Assembly (NCBI RefSeq): GCF_003850245.1
Contig: NZ_CP031015.1
Location: 2,914,001-2,978,000 of the forward strand
DNA: 64,000 bases
DNA from: Microbacterium sp. ABRD28
GTDB lineage: Bacteria; Actinomycetota; Actinomycetes; Actinomycetales; Microbacteriaceae
Direction: 5' to 3'
Position numbers and translations under genes: made by a program. Below the pieces are notes generated by a model that did no database searches, had not been told where the DNA came from, and saw only the letters and a list, made by a program, of their open reading frames with translations. This document shows, in pieces, positions 53,139-61,304 of this stretch. Position 1 is the stretch's first letter. Every line of letters starts with the position of its first letter.

Positions 53139-54070
53139 TGCTCGACGCTCGGATTGACGACCGCCTCGTCGAGGAGGCCGAAATCGACATCCCAGCTGGT
53201 CATGATCGTCTCGTACGTCCCGTCCTCGATCAGCTGGTTCATGGCCGCCGCGATGGCCTCGGTCATGCCGGAGTCCTTCCCCACGGCCACGCCCTCGAGG
53301 TTCGGCTGGTAGTCCAGCGGCTGGATCTCGAGACCCTCGGCGCTGCTGTCCTCGCGCAGCAGCCACGAGAGCTGCCCCTTGGCGGTCATGAACGCGTCGA
53401 TGCGGTCGGAGCTGACGGCCAGCAGCGCCGCGCCCTGCTGCGGGAAGGAGTCGATGGTCGGAGCAGGCTCCCCGGCGTCTTCGCAGATGGCGACGATCTC
53501 CTCGATCTGGATGAGGAACGCCGAGCCCGCCAAGGCCCCGACACGCAGGCCGCAGAGGTCCTCCGGGGTGCTGATGTCCAGGCCCGCGTCCTCACTCGTG
53601 ATGACCCCGGTCGTGCTCTCGTGCACGGCGACGATGTCGACGACGTCGAGCCGCTCCTGCGTCACGATGATCGACGCCCAGGAGCTGTCGAATCGGCCGT
53701 TATCGATCCCCGGGATGAATGTGTCGAACGCGCCCGACACCTCTGCGGTGTACTCCAATCCGAGGAGCGCTGCAGCCGCGCGACCGAGGTCAGGACCCCA
53801 TCCGGCGATCTCGTCGTTCTCGTCGAGGAACGTGTCGGCGGGGGCGTTGTCGAACTGGATGGCCGTCAGGGTTCCCCGTTCGGCCACGTCATCGGGCACA
53901 AGCGCGGCGAGCTCGTCGTTCGTCTCGATCGTGACTCCGGCGACCTCGATCGAGAGGTCCGAATCGCCGGCGTCCGCGGCGGAACCCGAGGTGCAGCCCG
54001 CGAGTGCGAGCCCGAGGGCGGAGAAGGCGGCAAGGCCGACGAGAACGCGGCGGGAGGCGGGGGTGTTCAT
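53135..54070 (-). CDS. Amino-acid ABC transporter substrate-binding lipoprotein (module 2)
   Basis: About 311 residues of the SBP_bac_3 type. ATG with GGAG upstream, signal segment and lipobox ALAGC (Cys26). Mature features: GTLTAIQFDNAPADTFLDENDEIAGWGPDLGRAAAALLGLEY and FIPGIDNGRFDSSWASIIVTQERLDVVDIV, typical pocket-forming strands. First gene of the module-2 importer operon, directly downstream of operator pair E. Ligand unknown; presumably the compound oxidised by the module-2 dehydrogenase. Confidence 0.92.
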   Translation of the reverse strand: MNTPASRRVLVGLAAFSALGLALAGCTSGSAADAGDSDLSIEVAGVTIETNDELAALVPDDVAERGTLTAIQFDNAPADTFLDENDEIAGWGPDLGRAAAALLGLEYTAEVSGAFDTFIPGIDNGRFDSSWASIIVTQERLDVVDIVAVHESTTGVITSEDAGLDISTPEDLCGLRVGALAGSAFLIQIEEIVAICEDAGEPAPTIDSFPQQGAALLAVSSDRIDAFMTAKGQLSWLLREDSSAEGLEIQPLDYQPNLEGVAVGKDSGMTEAIAAAMNQLIEDGTYETIMTSWDVDFGLLDEAVVNPSVEQ

Positions 54071-54110
54071 CGGGAGCTGCTCCTTCGAGGCATGACAACG
54101 GGGCGGGAAG

Positions 54111-54145
54111 TGTGCGTTATACGCACGAGTGTTCACTATGCGTTC
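54111..54145. promoter_or_regulatory. Tandem operator pair E over the module-2 importer promoter
   Basis: TGTGCGTTATACGCAC (54111-54126) contains the perfect palindrome GTGCGT-TAT-ACGCAC; TGTTCACTATGCGTTC (54130-54145) follows at 19 bp. A minus-strand TTGACT (54151-54156) beside them could be the -35 element, which would put both sites across the core promoter. Confidence 0.62.
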
Positions 54146-54184
54146 ATCGAAGTCAACACATCCGTCGGCCATGCAGCCCGGGGA

Positions 54185-54679
54185 TCAGCGGAACGAATCG
54201 ACGACGGCGTTGCGGTGGTAGTCGAAGATGATGTTCGTCCGCGTCGAAGCCACGCGGTCATGACCCGAGATCTGCTCGACGACGAATCGTCGCAGCGCTG
54301 AGGAGTCGGTCACCGCGACGTGGACGATGAAGTCGTCGGCGCCGCCGAGGAAGAACACCTGCACCACCTCCGCCAGCGAGCGGGTGTGTTCAGCGAAATC
54401 GGTGATGCTGGCCTGCCGAGCACCGGGGCGGAGCGTCACCCCGACCAGGGCCTGCAGCGCTCTTCCAAGCCTGGCCTGGGCGACGCTCGCGGTGAACGAC
54501 GAGATGACTCCGCGGTCGATGAGCCCCCGGAGGCGCGTGTGAGCGGTGGACGGGGCGACACCGACCTGCTCTGCCAGCGCCGCGTTGGTGATTCTGCCGT
54601 CCGCCGTGACCGCCTCGAGGATCCGGCGATCGAGCTCGTCCAGCGGAACAGGCTGTGGATCGTTCGGCTCACGCGTCAT
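54185..54679 (-). CDS. Lrp/AsnC-family regulator divergent from ald
   Basis: A 164-residue Lrp/AsnC protein: LDELDRRILEAVTADGRITNAALAEQVGVAPSTAHTRLRGLIDRGVISSFTASV (DNA-binding) and LAEVVQVFFLGGADDFIVHVAVTDSSALRRFVVEQI (RAM domain). ATG after AGGAGG. It is transcribed away from alanine dehydrogenase across a 122-bp gap, the arrangement of AldR-type activators of ald in actinobacteria, so alanine is a likely effector (inference). Confidence 0.92.
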   Translation of the reverse strand: MTREPNDPQPVPLDELDRRILEAVTADGRITNAALAEQVGVAPSTAHTRLRGLIDRGVISSFTASVAQARLGRALQALVGVTLRPGARQASITDFAEHTRSLAEVVQVFFLGGADDFIVHVAVTDSSALRRFVVEQISGHDRVASTRTNIIFDYHRNAVVDSFR

Positions 54680-54801
54680 CCGACACCTCCTTCTTCGTTG
54701 CAGACCCGCCGATCAGCGGTATCCGCCGAATCTTCATCGGAAGGACTGCCATCCTGACGACTTTTCTCCAACACTATTCATCAACTGCGAAAGGAGCTGT
54801 G
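54680..54801. promoter_or_regulatory. Divergent lrp-ald promoter region
   Basis: 122 bp with the two opposed start regions, an AT-rich stretch near 54755-54785 and AAAGGAG before ald. It carries none of the tandem 19-bp-pitch operators seen elsewhere. Lrp sites are expected here but I cannot define them by eye. Confidence 0.4.
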
Positions 54802-55920
54802 ATGCGCGTCGGTATCCCAGCAGAAATCAAGAACAACGAAGATCGCGTGGCAGCGACGCCCGCGATCGTGGACCAGCTGCGGCGCCGCGGCCACGAGGTC
54901 GTCATCCAATCCGGCGCCGGGGAGGGATCGCGCATCTCCGACGCCGACTTCTCCGCCGCGGGAGCCCGGATCGCCGCGAGCGCGGACGAGGTGTGGGAGC
55001 AGGGCGACCTGATCCTCAAGGTCAAGGAGCCGATCGCCGCCGAATACGGCAGGATGCGACGAGGGCAGGTGCTCTTCACCTTCCTCCACCTCGCTGCCTC
55101 GCGCGCGTGCACCGACGCGCTGCTTTCGAGCGGGGTCACCTCGATCGCCTACGAGACGGTGCAGCTCCCCGATCGCTCGCTGCCTCTGCTCACCCCCATG
55201 AGCGAGGTCGCCGGACGCCTCTCGATCCAGGTCGGTGCCACGAACCTCATGCGTCCGGCCGGGGGACGCGGCACGCTCCTCGGCGGAATCGCCGGCACCC
55301 GCAAGGGCAAGGTCGTCGTCATCGGCGGCGGGGTGGCCGGCGAGAACGCTGCCCGCAACGCCGTGGGGTTCGGGGCCGACGTCACGGTGATCGACATCTC
55401 GCTCCCCCGCCTGCGCGCCCTGGAATCGGAGTTCGGCGGTCTCATCCAGACCCGCCACTCCTCACCCCTCGAGATCGCCGACCAGCTCGTCGACGCCGAT
55501 CTCGTCATCGGATCGGTCCTGATCCCCGGGGCGGCCGCACCCAAGCTCGTCACCGACGACATGGTCGCGGCGATGAGGCCGGGGTCGGTGCTGGTGGACA
55601 TCGCCATCGACCAGGGCGGCTGCTTCGAGGGCTCGCGCCCCACCACCCACGATGAGCCGACCTTCGCCGTGCACGAGAGCCTGTACTACTGCGTCGCGAA
55701 CATGCCCGGTGCCGTTCCCGAGACCGCCACCCGGGCCCTCACGAACGCCACCGCGCCCTACGTGCTGCGCCTGGCCGACCGCGGATGGCAGGACGCGCTG
55801 CGCGCCGATGCGGCGCTGAAGGCCGGCCTCAGCACGCACGACGGGATGCTCACCAACGCCGACGTCGGCGCGGCGCTGCAGATCGAGGTGGCGAGCGCGG
55901 ACGTGGTCCTCGCGGCCTGA
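54802..55920 (+). CDS. ald: Alanine dehydrogenase
   Basis: A 372-residue L-alanine dehydrogenase: MRVGIPAEIKNNEDRVAATP with Arg15, LILKVKEP with substrate Lys75, FTFLHLAAS with catalytic His96, the NAD-binding VVVIGGGVAGENAARNAVGFGADVTVID, and LVDIAIDQGGCFEGSRPTTHDEPTF with the catalytic Asp. It deaminates L-alanine to pyruvate, NADH and ammonia. This would recycle alanine formed by pyruvate-dependent aminotransferases such as the class III enzyme. ATG after AAAGGAG. Confidence 0.97.
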   Translation: MRVGIPAEIKNNEDRVAATPAIVDQLRRRGHEVVIQSGAGEGSRISDADFSAAGARIAASADEVWEQGDLILKVKEPIAAEYGRMRRGQVLFTFLHLAASRACTDALLSSGVTSIAYETVQLPDRSLPLLTPMSEVAGRLSIQVGATNLMRPAGGRGTLLGGIAGTRKGKVVVIGGGVAGENAARNAVGFGADVTVIDISLPRLRALESEFGGLIQTRHSSPLEIADQLVDADLVIGSVLIPGAAAPKLVTDDMVAAMRPGSVLVDIAIDQGGCFEGSRPTTHDEPTFAVHESLYYCVANMPGAVPETATRALTNATAPYVLRLADRGWQDALRADAALKAGLSTHDGMLTNADVGAALQIEVASADVVLAA

Positions 55921-55935
55921 ACCACGCAAAGCGAC

Positions 55936-55975
55936 GTCGGGGGCGGTGCGGCACGATGCCGCGCCGCCCCCCGAC
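55936..55975. terminator. Bidirectional hairpin terminator between ald and the aldehyde dehydrogenase
   Basis: A long GC hairpin: left arm GTCGGGGGCGGTGCGGCA, loop CGA, right arm TGCCGCGCCGCCCCCCGAC (one bulge and one G-T pair). It lies in the 59-bp gap between converging genes and can serve both. Confidence 0.85.
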
Positions 55976-55979
55976 GCAC

Positions 55980-57344
55980 TCAGCCGGCGACCCGGATGAG
56001 CTTCTTGTTGACGAACTCGTCGGCGCCGATGAGTCCCAGTTCGCGTCCGGTACCCGAGCGCTTCACCCCGCCGAACGGGAGCTCGGGCGAGTCGGCCAGC
56101 ACCACGTTGACGTAGACCATGCCGGCATCGATCTCGTCGGCCACGCGCTGGGCCTGCTCAGGATCGGTGGTGAAGACATAAGATCCCAGCCCGAAGCCGG
56201 TGTCGTTGGCGACGCGGATGGCCTCGGCCTCGTCCTTGACGCGGTAGACGACTCCCGCCGGGCCGAAGAGCTCCTCGCCGTAGACATCCATCTCCGGCGT
56301 GACATCGGTGAGCACCGTGCCCGGGAAGAAGGCGCCGTCCCGCGCCCCTCCCGTCACCAGCCGGGCCCCCTGGGAGACGGCGTCATCGATCTGCTTCTGC
56401 AGTCGCTCGGCCGCCGTCTCGGAGGAGAGCGGACCGAGGATGGTGTCTTCGGCCAGCGGATCGCCCACTTTCGCCGCGCCCATCGCCGCGGAGAACTTCT
56501 CGAGGAAGGGCTCGTACAGCTCGTCGATGATGATGAAGCGCTTGGCCGCGTTGCACGACTGTCCGTTGTTGTCCAGACGGGCGTCCACCGCCGCCTGCAC
56601 GGTGGCGTCGAGATCATCCGTGGACAGGAGGATGAAGGGATCTGATCCGCCGAGCTCGAGAGCGACCTTCTTCAGGTGACGCCCGGCGACTTCGGCGACC
56701 GCCGCACCGGCCCGTTCCGAGCCCGTGACCGACACGCCCTGGACGCGCGGATCGGCAATGACCGCCGCGGCCTGATCGTTCGTGGCGTAGATGTTCGTGT
56801 ACGCACCGACGGGAAGTCCCGCGTCGCGGTAGATCGCCTCCAGGGCGGCCGCGGACTCGGGGCACTGCGGCGCATGCTTGAGCAGGATGGTGTTGCCGAG
56901 GATCAGGTTCGGGGCCGCGAAGCGCGCGACCTGGTAGTACGGGAAATTCCACGGCATGATGCCCAGGAGAACTCCGAGCGGCGTCCGACGGATGACGGCG
57001 GTACCCTCCCCCTCGATCTCCAGCGGCTGGTCGGCGGTGACCCGCTCGGCGACGTTCGCGTAGTACTCGGTGATGTCGGCGGCGAAGTCGACCTCGCCGA
57101 GGGCCGCGACGAGCGGCTTGCCCATCTCGCGCACGATGATGGCCGCCAGTTCGTCGCGACGCTCTCGGTGCAGGTCGGCGACCCGGCGGAGCAGCGCAGC
57201 GCGCTCCGAGACCGGCAGGTGGCGCCAGGAGCGATAGGCGATGTCGGCCCGATCGATCGCTGCAGCCAGTTCGTCGTCGCTGATCGTCGGGTAGGTGGCG
57301 AGGGTCTCCCCCGTGGCGGGGTTGATGACGGCATAGTCACTCAT
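55980..57344 (-). CDS. NAD(P)-dependent aldehyde dehydrogenase, putrescine/GABA cluster
   Basis: A 454-residue aldehyde dehydrogenase: MPWNFPYYQVARF with Asn133, LELGGSDPFIL with Glu230 and NNGQSCNAAKRF with catalytic Cys264. The short N-terminus and PxGVLLGIMPWNFPYYQV place it with NADP-type succinate-semialdehyde dehydrogenases. In this cluster it could oxidise 4-aminobutanal to GABA, succinate semialdehyde to succinate, or both. It is the last gene of the leftward putrescine block, 54 nt after the permease, and ends at a strong hairpin. Confidence 0.92.
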   Translation of the reverse strand: MSDYAVINPATGETLATYPTISDDELAAAIDRADIAYRSWRHLPVSERAALLRRVADLHRERRDELAAIIVREMGKPLVAALGEVDFAADITEYYANVAERVTADQPLEIEGEGTAVIRRTPLGVLLGIMPWNFPYYQVARFAAPNLILGNTILLKHAPQCPESAAALEAIYRDAGLPVGAYTNIYATNDQAAAVIADPRVQGVSVTGSERAGAAVAEVAGRHLKKVALELGGSDPFILLSTDDLDATVQAAVDARLDNNGQSCNAAKRFIIIDELYEPFLEKFSAAMGAAKVGDPLAEDTILGPLSSETAAERLQKQIDDAVSQGARLVTGGARDGAFFPGTVLTDVTPEMDVYGEELFGPAGVVYRVKDEAEAIRVANDTGFGLGSYVFTTDPEQAQRVADEIDAGMVYVNVVLADSPELPFGGVKRSGTGRELGLIGADEFVNKKLIRVAG

Positions 57345-57398
57345 CGGTTTCGTGCCTTTCTTGTCGTTCAGGTCGTATCGGCCATCGCCGTCTGATGG

Positions 57399-58979
57399 TC
57401 AGCGACGCCGGAGGCTCTCCGGCGCGTCGAGGCTGAGCGTCTCCCCCCGGAAGAACGCCGGACGCCTGATCGCCTGCCAGATCATGATGACGATACCGAG
57501 ACCGATGATGACCACGCCGAGCACGAACACGCTTCCGACCCCGAACCACTCGGTGCCGCTGCCGTAGTCGGGGTCGAGGCTCTCCACCAGGGTGATGACG
57601 AACAGGGCAGCCAGGATCACACCGCCGACCAGCGGGAACAGCAGCGTGAAGACGAAGCTGCGCACCGAGTCGAACCATTGCCGGCGGAAGTACCACACGC
57701 ACGCGAACGCCGTGATGCCGTAGTAGAAGCAGATCATCATGCCGAGTGTCGTGATGGTGTCCCACAGCACGTTCTCGTTGATGAAGCGCATCACCGCGTA
57801 GAACACCGACGCCACGACGGCCGAGACGACGGTGGCGTACCCGGGTGTGAAGAACCGCGGCGAGACGCGGGCGAACGCGGGCGGGAGCGCGCCGTAGTGC
57901 CCCATCGCGAGGAGCGTGCGGGCCGGGCCCACGAACGTCGACTGCAGCGACGACGCCGAGCTCGTGAGCACGGCGAGCGAGACCAGGAACGCGAGCGGCC
58001 CCAGGATGGGCCCGGAGAGGTAGAAGAAGACATTCGCCTGGATGTCGGGGTTCCCCAGGCCCAATCCCTCCTCGCCCGTGCCCGCGAAGGCGAGCAGCGC
58101 GATCGAGATGAGGAGGTACAGCGTGACGATCGTCACCACGGTGACGGTCGCGGCGCGTCCGGGCGTCTTCTCGGGGTTGCGGGTCTCCTCGTTCATCGTG
58201 AGCGTGACATCCCACCCCCAGAAGATGAAGATCGACAACGACAGGCCGGCCACGATCGCGATCGCCGGCGTGACGGTCAGCGGATTGAACCAGGAGGCCT
58301 CGACCGGACTCGCGTCGAACGCCGTGCCGTTCGCCACGTGCACGAAGGCGGCGATGGAGAAGACGAGGAGGACCAGCACCTGGAAGCTCACCAGCACGTA
58401 CTGCAGCTTCTGGGTCGTCTGCATGTCCCGATAGGAGATGAAGGTCGCACCCAGCATGAACAGCAGACACACCGCGACGTTGATGAAGGGGTTGAAGGCG
58501 AGTTCGGCGATCGTCCCGGGGCTTCCCGCGATCTGGTCGATCAGCAGGAAGAGGAATTCCACGGCGATGCCGGCGAGGTTCGACAGCACGAGGATCGTCG
58601 CCGCGACGAGGCCCCAGCCGGCCATCCACCCCACCCACGGCCCGAACGCCCGCACGGCCCACGTGAACGAGGTGCCCGAGTCGGGCATGGTGCGGTTGAG
58701 CTCGCGGTATCCGAACGCGACCAGGAGCATCGGGATGAACCCGAGCAGGATGATGGCCGGCACCTGGAAACCGACCTCCGAGACCGTCGGCCCGAGCGCC
58801 GCGGTGAGCGTGTAGGCCGGCGCGATACAGGAGATGCCGATGACGACCGCGCCGATGAGGCCGACCGTGCCCGCGCTCAGGCCTTTCTTGGACAGCCCGC
58901 CGGTCAGTGCCTCGGGTGCGGGGGCCGTGGCGGTCGGTGTCGGGCCGCCGCTTCGCGACCCGCGGTGTGCAGCGCTCAT
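57399..58979 (-). CDS. APC-family amino-acid/polyamine permease
   Basis: A 526-residue APC-superfamily transporter with about twelve helices. The first carries the substrate-binding unwound segment GLIGAVVIGISCIAPAYTLTAALGP; later come FTWAVRAFGPWVGWMAGWGLV and IFIFWGWDVTLTMNEETRNPEKTPG, a loop typical of putrescine, GABA or other amine permeases. It probably brings putrescine or GABA into the cell by secondary transport. Its ATG overlaps the universal-stress-protein stop by 4 nt. Confidence 0.92.
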   Translation of the reverse strand: MSAAHRGSRSGGPTPTATAPAPEALTGGLSKKGLSAGTVGLIGAVVIGISCIAPAYTLTAALGPTVSEVGFQVPAIILLGFIPMLLVAFGYRELNRTMPDSGTSFTWAVRAFGPWVGWMAGWGLVAATILVLSNLAGIAVEFLFLLIDQIAGSPGTIAELAFNPFINVAVCLLFMLGATFISYRDMQTTQKLQYVLVSFQVLVLLVFSIAAFVHVANGTAFDASPVEASWFNPLTVTPAIAIVAGLSLSIFIFWGWDVTLTMNEETRNPEKTPGRAATVTVVTIVTLYLLISIALLAFAGTGEEGLGLGNPDIQANVFFYLSGPILGPLAFLVSLAVLTSSASSLQSTFVGPARTLLAMGHYGALPPAFARVSPRFFTPGYATVVSAVVASVFYAVMRFINENVLWDTITTLGMMICFYYGITAFACVWYFRRQWFDSVRSFVFTLLFPLVGGVILAALFVITLVESLDPDYGSGTEWFGVGSVFVLGVVIIGLGIVIMIWQAIRRPAFFRGETLSLDAPESLRRR

Positions 58980-59872
58980 CGCCGCTCTCCGTTCATGCTT
59001 TCGTGGACGCGCGTTCGGGGCACGACGACCATCGGGACGGGAAGCTCGTGCAGCATCTTCGCTGCCGTCGAGCCGAGGAACAGCCGCCGGGGTTGCGCGA
59101 GGCGACTCGATCCGACGATCGCAAGCTCACCGGGCTCCCAGCTGAGGTGCGAGACGGCGTCCTCGATGCTCTCGCCACGCGCGACGACGACGTCGGCCGT
59201 GATGCCTTCGGGAAGCGACGCGAGAGCTTTGGTAAGCACGTCGTCGGCGTGGGCGGCGCCGGCCAGACGGATGACGCCGGTGTCGACGCTCGACGGCAGG
59301 TCGACCGAGACGAGCGACAGCAGCCGAAGCTCCGCCCCGGTCGCCGCGGCGAGCGCCACGCTCTCCTCCATGAGCGCTTCGGCGCCCGGACGTGTGCCGA
59401 TCGCGGCTGTGATGCGGGTGAGGCCGAGGGACGCGTCCTGGCGGCGCGACCCTTCAGGGGCGAGGACGACCGGCACGTCGGAGGAGTGCAGCAGCTCGGT
59501 CGCGACCGTGCCGAGGCGATGGCGGCCACGCAGGCCTCCGTTGGCCGCGCCGACAACGATGTGCGACGCGCCGAACTCGTCGGCGGCGGCGATCAGGCCC
59601 TCGGCGAACGAGTCGCTGTAGCGGACGTGGCCGACGTGCGCGATGTCTGCGGGGATGCCGGCGGCCGCGCCCTCCAACCAGGTCGTCGCCTGCTCGCGCA
59701 GGTAGCGGTCGTAGCTGGCGTTCGGGGGTGTGATGACGCTGCGGTCGTCGCTGGGAAGCACAACGACGAGGTCGAGCTGCGCGCTCGTCGCTTTCGCGAG
59801 CCGCGCCCCCAGGGCGACCGCATCGGCTCCGGCATCCGTCGCGGTGTAGCCGACGACGATGCGGCCGCTCAT
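58976..59872 (-). CDS. Tandem-domain universal stress protein
   Basis: About 298 residues with two UspA folds. Domain 1 (1-140) starts RIVVGYTATDAGADAVALGARLAK and contains HIVVGAANGGLRGRHRLGTVATELLHSSDVPVVLAP, the ATP-binding G-x2-G-x9-G type motif; domain 2 has AIVGSSRLAQPRRLFLGSTAAKMLHELPVPMVVVP. It probably binds ATP. Overlapping stop and start codons with puo and the permease tie it firmly to the putrescine operon, suggesting a regulatory link to transport or to the oxidative load of the H2O2-forming oxidase (inference). Confidence 0.92.
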   Translation of the reverse strand: MSGRIVVGYTATDAGADAVALGARLAKATSAQLDLVVVLPSDDRSVITPPNASYDRYLREQATTWLEGAAAGIPADIAHVGHVRYSDSFAEGLIAAADEFGASHIVVGAANGGLRGRHRLGTVATELLHSSDVPVVLAPEGSRRQDASLGLTRITAAIGTRPGAEALMEESVALAAATGAELRLLSLVSVDLPSSVDTGVIRLAGAAHADDVLTKALASLPEGITADVVVARGESIEDAVSHLSWEPGELAIVGSSRLAQPRRLFLGSTAAKMLHELPVPMVVVPRTRVHESMNGERR

Positions 59873-61242
59873 GCGCGCGCCGCCTCGACGATGTTCGCGG
59901 CGACGAGCCGGCCCATGCGGATGGCGCCGTCGACGTGCTGGTAGCCGAGGCCCGCCATGTCGCTGCAGGCGAAGTGGATCGGGCCGACCGGCTCGCGCTG
60001 ATCCGCGCCGTACCGCGCGAGCCCGCCGAGGTCGAAGCTCGCGGCGTACGCGCCGCGCGTCCACTCCTCGGTCCCCCAGTCGCTTTCGTAGTAGACCACC
60101 GGGTTCTTCGCCTCGGGCCCGTAGTAGTGCGAGAGCGACTCGAGGATCCGCTCCTTGCGCTCCTCGGCCGAAAGGCGGAAGACGTCGTCGGCATGCCGGT
60201 CGGAGACGAACCCGACCAGGGTGCCGCGCTCGTCGCCATGGTTGGTGTTGTCGTAGGCCTCGTGCGAAAGCTCGTACGGGCTGAAGGCCGTGCCCGAGAG
60301 CCCCTGCTCCCGCCAGAACGGGCGGTCGTAGACCGCGTGGACCTTGATGACGAATCCCATCGAGATGTGCTGGTGCATCTGGTGCTGCAGTCTCGGCAGG
60401 GGCGGCGAGAACGAGATGCGCGGGTAGAGCACCGGCGCCAGGGCCAGGATGACGAAGCGGGCGCGCACCGTCATCCGGTCGGCCTCCACGGTCACGCCGC
60501 CGTCGCTCCACTCGATGCGACGCACCGGCTGATCGAGGAAGACGTCGCCCCCCAGACGCTCGGCAAGGAGGAGCGGCACCTGCTGCAGACCCCCGACGAC
60601 GCGCTTGTCGAGGATGAAATCGGCATCGACCAGGTGCGAGAAGCTCCCGGCCGAGGCCGCCATGAGCAGTGCCTGAAGGGTGGAGAACGCGTGGGGCGGC
60701 TTGGTGAGCATCGCCCCCGCGATGAAGAGCGCGATGTTGTCGCGGGCCTCGACATCGTCGGTCTGCGCCGCCAACCACGCCTCGAAGGAGGTGCGGTCGA
60801 GCTCCTCGGCGTCGGGATGCTCCCAAGGACGGTCCGGGTCGATCTCTGCGACCATCCGGTCGAGCCGCTCGATGAGGTCGACCATCACCTTCTCGGTCGC
60901 CTCGGGCACGGGGAAGATCTCGCCGGTGAACCGCGTGAGCGCACCCTCGGCGTTGATGTACACCGAGTCGCCCTCGCGGTAACGGGAGTAGGTCTCCAGC
61001 CCGAGGTCCTCGAGCGTCTCGATCAGGGCCTCCTGGTCGGGCGAGACCCACTGTCCGCCCACTTCGAGCATGGCGCCGTCGATCACATCGGTGTGCAGGC
61101 GCCCGCCGACCCGGTCGCGCGCTTCGAGAACGGCGACCGAGAGGCCGGCCTTGCGCAGCTCATTCGCCGCGGTGAGGCCCGCCGCTCCCGCGCCGACGAC
61201 GACGACGTCGCGCGTCAGCACGCCGGTGGTGGGATCTGTCAT
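59869..61242 (-). CDS. puo: Putrescine oxidase (flavin monoamine oxidase family)
   Basis: A 457-residue FAD oxidase: DVVVVGAGAAGLTAANELRKAGLSVAVLEARDRVGGRLHTD at the N-terminus (GAGAAG 17-22) and FACSDMAGLGYQHVDGAIRMG at the C-terminus. Long stretches match, from memory, the Rhodococcus/Micrococcus putrescine oxidase: GGQWVSPDQ, ALLMAASAGSFSHLVD, LPRLQHQMHQHIS and YESDWGTEEWTRGAYAASFDLGGL. It converts putrescine with O2 to 4-aminobutanal (1-pyrroline), NH3 and H2O2. ATG after AAAGGAG. Located between gabT and the stress protein. Confidence 0.93.
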   Translation of the reverse strand: MTDPTTGVLTRDVVVVGAGAAGLTAANELRKAGLSVAVLEARDRVGGRLHTDVIDGAMLEVGGQWVSPDQEALIETLEDLGLETYSRYREGDSVYINAEGALTRFTGEIFPVPEATEKVMVDLIERLDRMVAEIDPDRPWEHPDAEELDRTSFEAWLAAQTDDVEARDNIALFIAGAMLTKPPHAFSTLQALLMAASAGSFSHLVDADFILDKRVVGGLQQVPLLLAERLGGDVFLDQPVRRIEWSDGGVTVEADRMTVRARFVILALAPVLYPRISFSPPLPRLQHQMHQHISMGFVIKVHAVYDRPFWREQGLSGTAFSPYELSHEAYDNTNHGDERGTLVGFVSDRHADDVFRLSAEERKERILESLSHYYGPEAKNPVVYYESDWGTEEWTRGAYAASFDLGGLARYGADQREPVGPIHFACSDMAGLGYQHVDGAIRMGRLVAANIVEAARA

Positions 61243-61273
61243 GGTGCTCCTTTGCATCGGGTTCGAGCAGGCC

Positions 61274-61295
61274 ACCCGGTGCCGCGGCACCGGGT
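61274..61295 (-). terminator. Perfect 22-bp palindrome between gabT and puo
   Basis: ACCCGGTGCC followed by GCGGCACCGGGT, self-complementary over 22 bp, folds to a 9-bp stem with a 4-nt loop. It sits in the 62-bp gap after the gabT stop and may weaken read-through into puo, or act as a protein site. Confidence 0.6.
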
Positions 61296-61304
61296 AATCC
61301 CGGG

